Below are positions 21,613 to 30,770 of a stretch of 35,392 nt of DNA, piece after piece. This DNA is from Gonapodya sp. JEL0774 (taxonomy: Eukaryota; Monoblepharomycota; Monoblepharidomycetes; Monoblepharidales; Gonapodyaceae): the NCBI GenBank assembly GCA_027604505.1, contig JADIIX010000186.1, positions 1 through 35,392 on the forward strand, given 5' to 3'. Position 1 is the first letter of the stretch. Each line of letters starts with the position of its first letter. The notes under the pieces are model-generated. The model saw nothing but the letters and a program-made list of their open reading frames with translations. It ran no database searches and was not told the origin of the DNA. The position numbers and the translations under genes are program-made.

Positions 21613-23372
21613 TCACCTTCCTTGCCGGGCCAATCGTGCCCCCCCTCCTGCTCCAAGCACCTCGGTCTCTGTCCGTGTTCTCCCACTCCCACTCCCAGTT
21701 CCTGAGCCAGCACCCCCTCCACCAAACCCACCCACTGTGTCCCCTTCTCCAACACTGTACCCACCACCCCTCGACTCCACACCCCAAAGAGGCCACATTC
21801 CCGACACTGATGGTAATGGTCCTGTTGGGAACATTGAATGTTGAGGTGGTCCAGCAACGTCGCCGTAGTACTGGGAGGATGGGGGAGGTGCAGTGGGGAC
21901 CAGGCGGAAAGGGTTGGAGGGGGGACGTGTGGGACCGACGTTGATACGAGAGTCGTAGCGGATAGTAAAGGAGGGAGGTCGGAGTTGCGTTTGGGAGGAG
22001 ACAGGCGGGTCGCAGGTGTCGCTGAGGCAGACCATTGGGAATGCACCAGAGGAGCCTGTGCGCGTGTTGAAACCCTGAGTGCGGGGGGTGAGGGAGGTGA
22101 TTATACGTTTGTTAGGAGATGATTAGGTGAAGTGTAATGCTGAAAGGGAAAGAAAATGCGACTCACAACTGGGAACAAACAACACTCACAGAGCCCTACC
22201 CATCGGCAAATTCCAGGTTCACAAACAAAGAGCCCCCCACTGAGATATGCAACTCGTCTATGTCCTGTCCTTCAAAGTCTGCAACGGCATACATGAGGCG
22301 TTGGACAGTGCGGGGAGGTTGGGGTTCGCGATGGGGTGGAGCAGGTTGGAGGGAGTCCAGTCGTACATGGAGGGTCTGGACCTCACTTTCCAAAGCACGG
22401 ATTATGGCAGTGTTGGATGCATCCTTGGTGGCAAGGGTGCTGACTTATCTTTGGAGAGCCTGCTTATCTGCTTCCAGGGTTGTGATTCTTGCCTGATTGT
22501 TCACGTTCTGTCGCTCAACCTCGCCTGCCTTACTCTCTGCCGCAGCTGTCCTAATTGAAAGCTCCTCATTCCGGCCCTTGAGTTGATCCACTTTTGCATG
22601 TAGTGCCTCAATCTTTCGATCCTTGTCTGCGAGGAGGGCGACGAGTGCTTCTGTGGACTGAGCAGAAGAGGAAGGTGCTGTGGTAGTTGTAGAAGAAGGT
22701 TGAGAATGGGATGGAACTGGAGTGCGAGGTTGTGATTGATGGTGTTGGATTGCTTGCAGGAATCGAGTGTCGGGCTGTTTGCGAGCAGCATCGAGTTCTC
22801 TCTGCGTCACCACAGCGTTGTGAGAGAGGAGGAGTTGGACGATGGGGACGGAAGGCCAAGAAGTGAACCAGATGCAGACGTCCTTGTGATTCTTTGGATC
22901 CTTGACCTGGACGTCTCCGCCCTTGTGATTGACCATGAGTTGGTTGTCGGAGTCTGGTGCATCGAGTGTGTCACCGTCCCACCACGTCCACTTCCCCCCC
23001 CCTTGCCACCGCCAGTGTCAGTGCTGATGGGAACAAACACATCACACGCCAGCGCGCCCTACTCCACTTGTCCGCAGACCACGGACCCGTCCCGTCACTC
23101 CAGTTCGCATACTTCCACTCGCACTTCGCATTCGCATCTGCACCTCCATCAAGCAAAGCCTTGACAACGTCCTCGTTCGCATGCAGAGTTCCCAGCACCA
23201 ACGCCGATTCGCAGTCCACAGTGTCGGTTTTCGTCTCCCTTCCGACCGTGCAGGTCAACGTGACCCGCTTTCGCGCGTTTGGGTTCGCTCCATCTGCCAA
23301 CAGCTGGCGGACCCGCGATGCCTGCCCGTATTCGATGGCTTCGATGAGTTGGATGTCTTGTGTGTTCGACAT
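21613..23372 (-). pseudogene. Ankyrin/coiled-coil/SH3 gene with a frame break and two in-frame stops
   Basis: Starts at ATG 23372 (MSNTQDIQLIEAIEYG). Two ankyrin-like helices and the blocks KTDTVDCESAL and FPSALTLAVARGG match the 4,665-6,531 protein. The frame breaks at a G9 run on the minus strand (22,994-23,002). Eight Gs would join it to KWTWWDGDTLDAPDSDNQ, a third ankyrin (VPIVQLLLSHNAVVT) and a coiled coil. A TAA (22,445-22,447) stands where the 18-kb copy has Glu, and the frame is open again beyond it. An SH3-like domain follows: YAVADFEGQDIDELHISVGG, then FADG and TAG (22,196-22,198) where the 18-kb copy has Trp. A 115-base intron (22,189-22,075) joins in phase 0 to GFNTRTGSSGAFPMV, completing the SH3 pattern. 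A Gly/Pro-rich tail ends at 21,613. Intact, it would be a scaffold binding proline-rich partners. Two nonsense codons argue for a pseudogene. Confidence 0.75.
22075..22189 (-). other. Intron inside the SH3-like domain, 115 nt
   Basis: GTGAGT donor at 22,189 and CTCAG acceptor ending at 22,075, phase 0. Removing it places the FNTRTG..GAFP half directly after FADG.GS, the expected spacing of an SH3 fold. The 18-kb copy has a GTGAGT donor at the same codon position (18,124). Confidence 0.65.
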
Positions 23373-23514
23373 GACGGTTTTCGTTTGGATTTTGACGATG
23401 CTGTGCTTTGTTTGCGTGTCTGACCCGGCTTCATCTACCGTTCGTTTCTGGGGGCATTCGCAAAGACCACCACGAGCAACGATTCGCACTTATATCTTCT
23501 TGCTGATAAAATTT

Positions 23515-23875
23515 GATATTGTCCTGCGTACATAATATAGATGTGTCCACTGCTCCTGCTCCCTGGGTCGGTGCCACTCCACATGCACTTCCGGTTTGTT
23601 TAACCTACCACACGCTCTCTCCCCGGGGACCCCCAACGAAAAGCTCACCAACTTCTGTGCTTCCCGGTCTCCCGCCCTCCCCCCCAATCTCGGACCCCCT
23701 TCAGCCCCTCCCTCACACACCACCCCGGCCGCCCTCTCTGTCCCTGACCACCTGTTCACCGACCCATCTCATCCCCCACCGTGCAACGCACCTGGATTAC
23801 CAGTCGTTACTCCATATGTCCGAGTTTCCATGCGCGCCATGAGCCCGCCCCGCTCCAGCTCAGAATCGTCCCGTT
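23515..23875. repeat. Dispersed C-rich repeat, copy C
   Basis: Aligns on its left with copy B (ATGTGTCCACTGCTCCTGCT, GGTCGGTGCCACTCC, CACACGCTCTCTCCCC) and on its right with copies A and B (CCACCGTGCAACGCACCTGG). It lies immediately upstream of the minus-strand ankyrin gene's start, so it overlaps that gene's promoter region. Confidence 0.65.
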
Positions 23876-26060
23876 CCACATAACACGGGTACCGGTCCCC
23901 GCGCTCCTTGACAATTTCGGCATAACAGCCATCTATTCACCTCCCATGATGGAGGCCTGCCTTCTCGCCTATCACGGTTTCATTCGTCCCCGAGCTCCCC
24001 GTCCGGGATATCTCTTGGTGGTTCTCCGTTCTGGACTGTGTCTGCGTATCTGCCACTTCGTTTCGTCTAAGGCAAGTGCGCGGCCTCCTGCCTTCCTAAC
24101 CCTGAAGTCCAGGAATCTAGCACTACGCTCACTGTCAACTTCTACTCCACAACACCAACACAAACTCACGCTGTTCCAGGTTTCGTATCCCCTGTCTCTC
24201 TCCTCTTATCCTTCTGCTTCCCTTTTCGCTTTTTTTTGTCTTCCGTCACGACGGGTCATATGAGCGGGGCCGATGACAAGTGCGATGAGTGGTAGCGACC
24301 GGACAAGTTGATACGAAGGGTGTGATGGGAGCCGTGTGGAGAAGATGCAAGAGAAGGAGGGACGACTCGTGGGGACGGGACGGGGCTTTTCTTTCGCGTG
24401 ACATGACCGAGGAAGCTGGGGAGCAGAGGTTGGAACCAACGAGAGAAGCTGGGGAATCACACAGAAGGTCACTTCATGTTTTATACACCACGCCCGCAAT
24501 CCTTCGCTCGAAACTCACACCATCTGTCTTCGCCAAGCACATCGCGGTCCCCATATCCTTCTCCCCTTCTACTTTTGCGACCCGCTTCCTAGTCTACTCC
24601 GTGCTCGGAGAAAATCGAGCGTCGGGCTGGTGCTTGGTTGCCCTCCGACCAGTCGAGGACCTATCGGTGACCCATCGGCCGGACGGCTAGGCATTTTCGG
24701 CATTCCTGGCGAGGAGTGATAGTATTACTAAGGGGAAGGGGTGTAGTTGAAGACCGAGCCACAATGTGAGGAACATGGATCAGAGTTTACGTTGTCTAGC
24801 TCACCTGTCGTTTCACTCATTGTGTACATTACAATCCATCGTGCTGATGAGTAATTGGCGCTTGTGCTCAGCGCGTGGCAGTTGAGGAGTGGTGGCGGTT
24901 GAGTGTTCGGACCACTGATAAAATGGAACGCGCTGAATATGGGGACAGCGAAAACAAAAGCTACTGAGAGTGAACGCAAGTTTGTTATCGTGGGGACCCG
25001 ATACTGACCTCTGGCCTGCATTTTAAAGGAGAAAAGGTAGCGGAACAACCTGATCGGTGGGGGAGCTGGGGTTCCGTGGTAGTGTCAGCATCGGGGAAGG
25101 AAGCGAACAGGCAAAACGTAAGTGAACGTGAGTAGCTCGTTCAAGTACTTCCACTCGTTTTATCAGCCCGCGGAGCCGTGCTGTTCCCACTCCAGAAGTC
25201 AACAACAGCTCAAACATCCCACTTCTTCCACGACACTCTTCAGGTTCGCCATGTCTCATCGCACGCGGACAAAATCACCTTCTGTGCGTCAACTTGCACT
25301 CACATTCCCCCGGGCTTCGTTCCTCTCTCTCTTCTGCTCATTCTGCTCATTCTTCCCAGTTACATCCCTTGTTGTCCTTCAGACAAAAGGGGCGGGACAG
25401 ACGATAGGAATTGAGGGTTGTGGCGGTGGAGATGCGATGCGGATGCTAGTGGAGCGAAGGAACTGTCGTGGGCGGAAGGGTAGAAAGGGAAAGACACGGA
25501 CTGTCGCATGTGGCGGCGATTACGGAGATAGAAAGGCGATGCTCGGCGTGGTATAACCCGGACAGAAAAAATAACACGAAGAACATATTAAAACTCACGG
25601 CCTCTGTGAGTATATCGCACCCCGTCAACCCGTCAATCTCGTTCACACCAGGCTCACCCTTCCCTCTCCGTACTCCACCCCGGTATGACTCAGCGGTCAC
25701 TTACTCGGTCGCAGAAGGAGCAAGCCAATGGGCTCACCGATGATCCAGTGTACACGTTTGGGTCGCGTTAATTGTTTCGGCCTGACAGAACTCAGTCAAC
25801 AGGTCCGTTATTCGGCCAACGGACTCTCCCGTCATCTCCCAACATCGCCCTCCCGACCTAATAACCGCAAAGCCGTGGATCAGAAGAGGGGGTGTCGGTC
25901 GAGAATTGGGGACGTCGTGTAGAGAGGTGAAGTTGTATGGGTCGAGGACTACAAACGACGGGGAATCGTCGGTACCGAAGGAGATCCAAACGCACCTCAT
26001 GAACCAACAACCGACGACACTAAAAAGAAGCCGGCACAGAACAGAACAGACGACAGGGGG
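23876..26060. other. Gene-poor stretch, possible minus-strand exons
   Basis: No complete gene is visible. Minus-strand open stretches end at donor-like GTGAG sites near 24,173, 24,521, 24,808, 25,597 and 25,657. One example near 24,520-24,590 reads KVEGEKDMGTAMCLAKTDG before GTGAGT. A hydrophobic stretch (LRSLSVAFVFAVPIFSAF) lies near 24,920-24,980 on the minus strand. Some of this may be the C-terminal part of the ubiquitin-protease gene on the right, but I could not find its histidine box. Confidence 0.35.
25985..26045 (-). repeat. Exon-end-like repeat unit, copy 1
   Basis: Minus-strand GCCGGCTTCTTTTTAGTGTC followed by a GAG/GTGCG junction resembles the unit near 28,020-28,075, and both are followed by GGATCTCC. 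May be a decayed SH3-type exon end, but this is weak. Confidence 0.4.
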
Positions 26061-26069
26061 AAACGCTCA

Positions 26070-27355
26070 ACGTGGGGTTCCTCTGTTTCCAGAGACCGGG
26101 CTGGGGTGAGCTATGGCTGATGTCCAGGGAGAGGGGTGACAACGAGTCCATGTGGTGTACCCCTGTACCCCACGGTCTGGAGCCTCTTCAATCCCACGAC
26201 CAGCACAGGCGGTAGCCTGTCCAGCAATACGGGCCGCTTGTATGCGGGCCGGCACTCCGCCGGCGCTCGGGGGTGACCGGCGGGTGAACGCCAGTTTCTG
26301 TATCGAAGTGGTCCGGATGGTGGATGCGTTGACAGTTCTCGCAGTTGATCTTTTCAGTACTGTCGAGACGTTCCATGGCCAGGAACCCGTCCAAGCACCC
26401 GACCAAGGTCACTTCGTCCGCGCCAGCAGGGGTGGTGGCCCCCGCGCGAGTCCCCACGCCGCCCACTACGGGCATCCGCAACCGGTCCTCTACACTGGCC
26501 GCAGCAACCTGTCAACGTATCTGAGTTGGTCTTGGTCGTGGGTTAGAGGGTACAGAGGATCTGGGTCGGGGTTGGAGAGATACTCGGTGCGGTGAGTGGG
26601 TGGGGGTCGGTAGGGGAGTATATGGGCAGGAGAAGGTCGAGGATGGGTTCATGGGAGAAGAAGACCTGCAAAATATGGGACCATGGCAAGGGTCGGATTG
26701 AAAGTTCATGACACTCGAGCGCGACATGTGCTTCATGTGCTTCTCGGGACAGGGACGACTCACGTTCTTGCACACCTCGCACACCACCACACTCACCAAC
26801 TCCTCCGGAAAAATATCTTCCCCGGCCGTTCGTTCGTCCTTCGCCTTCGTCTTCCCCGTACCGCCTTCTCCTTCCTTTCCGCCCTACGCTGTGCTCCCCG
26901 CCCGCTGCTCCCCCCCCACCCTTTCACCACCCTCCTCAAAACCTCGTGCGCGTCCTGCTGACGCATGGTACGGTACATGGGCCATTCTGTCGACATAGCG
27001 CGGAAAAGGGGAGTGGGGTCCAGTGGGGGGGACCCAAGGGTGGGTGTGACGACGTGGTTGTGCGCGGGGGAGGATGGTGCAGGAGGGGGTGGCGAGTGGG
27101 ATTTTGACCGGGTGAGTGGGAATGACAGAGGTGGTTTGAGGAACGACGTGGTATGGTGAGCATGTTGCCCCGCTGGGGATGCACCAGCGCCCGCCGTCCC
27201 AGTCACGTACGCCCCCCGCCGCCCTCGCGTACACGGGCACCACCACCTCGGCGAGCGACAATGTCATGGGGCCTGGTTTGAGAGGCAAGGGTGGGGGGGA
27301 GAGGGGAGGAGAGCGGGTGGAGGAGGCGGACGAGGGGGGGCAGGTAGGAAAGGTT
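26070..27355 (-). pseudogene. Ubiquitin-specific protease (USP/UCH family), frame-broken
   Basis: Minus-strand segments appear in USP domain order: NLSYLPPLVRLLHP (after the catalytic-Cys box), KPGPMTLSLAEVVVPVYAR, LDPTPLFRAMSTEW, MRQQDAHEVLRRVV (26,960-26,943 codes QQDAHE), EDIFPEELVSVVVCEVCKN, VFFSHEPILDLLLPI, LRYVDRLLRPV, VTLVGCLDGFLAMERLD, INCENC and LPPVLVVGLKRLQ. The two CxxC pairs would form the zinc ribbon. One intron is clear: 26,763-26,666, GTGAGT donor, GCAG acceptor, phase 0. Other joins need one-base corrections, mostly at mononucleotide runs: C7 (27,293-27,299), G6 (27,212-27,217), G4 (26,854-26,857), C5 (26,602-26,606) and C5 (26,269-26,273). The catalytic Cys and His boxes were not found. 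The family removes ubiquitin from proteins; the order resembles USP16/45-type enzymes. Either a young pseudogene or a good gene with homopolymer errors. Confidence 0.78.
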
Positions 27356-27394
27356 CTGGAGGAAGGTGAGCCGGTGTATCTGGAGGACCGCAAC

Positions 27395-27436
27395 GGAAGG
27401 TGAAGATGCGTGATCGGAAGGTAAAGATGCTTGATC
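27395..27436. repeat. 21-bp tandem duplication
   Basis: GGAAGGTGAAGATGCGTGATC (27,395-27,415) is followed by a 21-mer with two mismatches (27,416-27,436) and the first five bases of a third copy. It lies in or beside the presumed intron upstream of the ubiquitin-protease exon. Confidence 0.85.
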
Positions 27437-27465
27437 GGAAGTGTTCCAGCTTAGTGTCGTGGAAA

Positions 27466-27590
27466 CTCACCCCATAAACAAAAACACACATTCAACACTA
27501 CGACAGATCCGATATGCGATTGCCGACAGTGGTCGTGATGCGAACAACAGGTCCTCCGTCACCGGGAGTTCCATGCAGCGATGAGTGGGG
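27466..27590 (-). repeat. Exon-end-like repeat unit, copy 2
   Basis: On the minus strand a GGTGACGGAGGACC block, then TAGTGTTGA and a GGGGTGAGT donor, aligns with GGTGACGACGGACC, TAGTGTCGA and AGGTGAGC of the 28.0-kb unit. One frame reads GSVVVLNVCFCLWG, faintly like either an SH3 strand or a USP cysteine box. Identity is unresolved. Confidence 0.4.
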
Positions 27591-27744
27591 GGTGATGTAC
27601 ATGAAAAGGGGATGCACGGGTTGGTGTGGTGGGAGCGCCGAGGTGGGAGTTGACACTGGCGGGGTGGGAACTGCGCCGGCGGGCGGGAACTGGGTGACAA
27701 TGTACACAGAGGCAATGTCCGACTCACCACCTAATCTAAAAACA

Positions 27745-27762
27745 GGTTCGCTGGAGCGAACC
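27745..27762. repeat. Perfect short inverted repeat (8-bp arms)
   Basis: GGTTCGCT-GG-AGCGAACC has two 8-base arms separated by two bases. It is in a gene-poor stretch. It is not part of a recognisable terminator, tRNA or transposon end. Confidence 0.8.
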
Positions 27763-28007
27763 GCTCGCTCGGGGGCTCGTCACCAGTCATCCCGTCAGAC
27801 CTAGACCTCACCTGTCCCGTTCCGTGATCCGACTGCCGACTCTACCGTCCTCGTCCACCTCAACCTAATAGCCCCGAGACAGTTAGACAGAAGGGGCGCT
27901 CGGGAGAGTTCGACGTTCGGGGGGAGCAGGTCTAGTGGAGCGTCTGAGGACGGGGAAGGAAAGGTAAGCCTAGGAGATCGGAGGAGATCCAAATTCACCA
28001 AATAGAG

Positions 28008-28110
28008 AGCTCACCTTATAAATTAAACAGTCTCGACACTACAAAAGAGCCGGTGCCGAACAGACGGGGGTGGCAATCGTTCGAAGTGGGGGTCCGTCGT
28101 CACCCAGAGA
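28008..28110 (-). repeat. Exon-end-like repeat unit, copy 3
   Basis: Minus-strand ACCGGCTCTTTTGTAGTGTC followed by TATAAG/GTGAGC and then GGATCTCC is the best-preserved unit of this small family. The remainder of 27,590-29,461 holds further minus-strand open stretches ending at GTAAGT or GTGAGT (near 28,310, 28,520 and 28,643), with no recognisable product. Confidence 0.45.
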
Positions 28111-29461
28111 CTGTGCCGAGGGTAGCGAGGGGCGATATCTGTGGAGAGTGGGCAGCATGGGCAGTTGTGGTGTAAGCGGGTATGTGGACATTAGAGACTC
28201 GTCGGGGGTAAAAGGTTTGCCATTGGAGAACGAAACAGGGGAGAATCTAGCCGCAGTAGGTGGGGAGTGAGGACCAGAAAAAAACACACAATAAGTACTG
28301 CAGCATCTTACCAACTGAGTTCTATTGTGTTTTGCTTTCGCGGCGTGCCATAGGTGCCGAAGACTTCATCGCGAATCCGTCTCCGGTGATAATCGTACAT
28401 CCTACATCCTCACTTTGCTGTCCACTGTCCTTGAAAACCCATTCTTCACTGCATTCTGACCCGCGAACAAGAGCTCTGAATCCGTGAATCCGTCCTCGAC
28501 CAGAGACCTCGCACTCACCTTGGGCCAGGTTCGGAGCGGTCGGTGGAGCAGGGAATGCCCACGAGGGGAAACGGGTAAAGGACTGTGGTGGCGACATCAC
28601 ATTGAGAGGGAGCTGGATGAAATTGGGGCAACATCAAAACTTACCTTGAGACCAATAGTGCCTCCGCTGATCCGTGACTTTTCAGCACGCTCAATCAGCG
28701 GTAGGGTTCGCAGCGTGTAGATCGGACATTGAGTGGCGTGGTGAATGTAGTGTGTACAGTGAAGAAGGAAAAGGTGTGGGCGGGGATGCGAGATTCGGTG
28801 GTATGGAAAAATTCGGTGGCAGTGTGACTGGTTAGAGCAAAAAGCCGGATGCAGAAGTCGAGGTCACAAGTCGAGGTTATGCCTGGAGGGCCCACCCGCC
28901 CTACTGTGCCTCTGTCTCCCGTTCCCCGCCTCGAAACCCTGCCAGGACCCCCACCCACCTCCCCACCCACCCCCCCTGCCTCCCCCGTAGCCCCTCGTCG
29001 CCAAGAAGGCGGAATGGGCAATCCGACACATATAATGAAAGGGATGTGCTCGTTCTGAAATGCATACTTACAAATCTAACGAGGCCTCTTTGTTTGGTCT
29101 TGGAATACGAAGTGCTGGAAATGCCTGGACATGTGGGGACGGTTTGCAGGAACTGTGATTTGGCGCGACACATAGGGTTGCAAGATTCCGTAAATTGCGA
29201 ATTCTGTGGAAGTTTCTGACTGTCTTAGAGAATGTGATGAACCCACTGGTGGCATGTTTCGTCTCATTTGGGTCGACGCCACTGCACATGAATTCAACTG
29301 ACGATGTATTTTTTGGACACACCGCCAGCGCTGGTGGGCGGCAGCATATAATTTCTTCATCTCAACCACATGCACAGCTCTTAATTCATTTGGCAACGAC
29401 AAGAAGTTGAAGTTGGCGTCGACAGTACGAGGAAGCAAATCCCATTTTTTTTTCGATGCTT
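28111..29461. other. Stretch with exon-like minus-strand segments, no assigned gene
   Basis: Candidate segments are 28,640-28,720 (PLIERAEKSRISGGTIGLK before GTAAGT) and 28,520-28,590 (SFTRFPSWAFPAPP before GTGAGT). These two join in phase 0 if a CCACCACAG acceptor is used. They could be 5' exons of the ubiquitin protease or a separate gene. A 129-codon minus-strand ORF at 29,076-29,465 begins exactly at the end of the GST gene and may be 3' flank. Confidence 0.35.
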
Positions 29462-30770
29462 TCACGGAGAAACCTGGTCATAGCCCGGAGATTTCCTCGC
29501 AAGGCTGCCATAAGCGTCCATCATGCGCTCTCGCCACGCGAAAACAGAGTCGTCTGGAAGCAGCAGGTTAGGATAAAACGGTGCTGTGGAGGAGCGAGAC
29601 GCGCTCAATATCCACCTGAACATAAATGAACAGATCCACGAGGTGTATGTGTGATCTCCTTACTCACAGATGGCGCGGCTCCACAGAAAAGCCGAGAACA
29701 GGCAGATGTCAGCGTAGTTTGGTCGGTCGCCGCCGAGGAATTTTAGGTTCTGTAGGACAGCGCGTACTCTATAGGTTGATCGTGAAGAGCGGTGAGCTTC
29801 CCATGTCAAAGAAGGTGTGGCTGTGGGTCTGTGACTCTCGGACGAAGATAACTCACGGCATCAATGCAGAGCGAAACGCAGGCAGTAGCGCTTCACGATC
29901 CGCGACTTGCGAGTTTTGCATCTTCCGTCCATAAAGCTTGGACCGCTCTTCGGAAAAGTAGTATGCCTGTCCCTCCACCGACTGGTGGAGGCGAGCATCG
30001 TCAGAGCAAAACTAGTCGGAGACGGAGGAAAAATGTTTGGTTTGTCCGTTGTCCATTGATTTTCTCGCAACAGTCCCCTCTCTCCCATCTCGCCACCCTA
30101 GCATTCGCTATCCCACCTTTGAGATAAACGGATGTATGATGGTGTTTACCCATTGCACCGCAAACAACAAAAGCTCTTTGCTGCCGCCAAACAAGCTTGG
30201 GCGTTGCGGGTAGGTCACCTCGAGGTATTCCGCGATTTTGAGAGAGTCGGAGACAACTTTGTCTCCATTACCGTGATCGACGATGATGGGTACCAATGGT
30301 TGACCTGAAAACGCAACCTTTTCTTTCTCGAAGAAGCTGATTCCACAGGGCGGGCGGCGGGCCGGCAAGAATGAGGAACGGTCGATGAGCATTCAATGAA
30401 TAAATAAATTGTCTCCGCATATTTTAGGCCACAATATGGGAAAGCTGCGAATGAAAATGTTTTGCTGTTTGACAAGTTTCCGTGAGAGAATCCCCGGGAT
30501 ACTGTAGCCTCACAGAACCTCTCGTTCGACGGTGCATGCTTTATCCTGCGAGCATTAGGCTTCGTGGTCTATTCCTCTGGCGGTAGGTCCGGTCACGCTG
30601 TCTGCTATGCCTCGGAGTGCTCACAGCTCAGGCCCCGGGACTCACTTGACTGGCACGCGCTCAAGAGCGAATTCTTTGTGCGCCACAGCCAGAACAGCCC
30701 TCCAAGCGAAGGGAGAAAAGCATCGCTCTCGCTCCAGCGTCGTGCAGAGCTCGTAGACGGTAATCGACAT
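29462..30770 (-). CDS. Glutathione S-transferase, fungal etherase-like class (5 exons)
   Basis: Exons on the minus strand are 30770-30646, 30336-30117, 30011-29857, 29768-29668 and 29583-29462, totalling 723 bases and 240 residues. Introns are 309, 105, 88 and 84 bases; donors are GTGAGT except GTGGGA in the second, and phases 2, 0, 2 and 1 are consistent. The thioredoxin-like N-terminal domain has FSPFAWR (18-24), where the usual catalytic serine would be Ser19. QPLVPIIVD contains the cis-proline (Pro58), and VVSDS (69-73) is the site for the glutathione gamma-glutamyl group. The helical C-terminal domain contains YYFSEERSKLYGRKM, FLGGDRPNYADICLF and VFAWRERMMDAYG. The family conjugates glutathione to, or reductively cleaves, electrophilic compounds in the cytosol. 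It is full length with no broken motif, so it should be functional. The class is assigned from memory of the SPF.WR and SFLGGD.PN.AD pattern. Confidence 0.92.

Noticed and set aside
21613-23372. Stop-codon reassignment to explain the in-frame TAA and TAG
   Set aside because: The two stops align with different amino acids (Glu and Trp), the 18-kb copy has TGA at Gln, and intact genes here end normally at all three stop codons.
26152-26595. 147-codon plus-strand ORF
   Set aside because: Antisense to the zinc-ribbon and LKR-containing part of the ubiquitin protease.
30215-30475. 86-codon minus-strand ORF with a promising Met
   Set aside because: Wrong frame over GST exon 2; the true first exon is at 30,770-30,646 with FSPFAWR.
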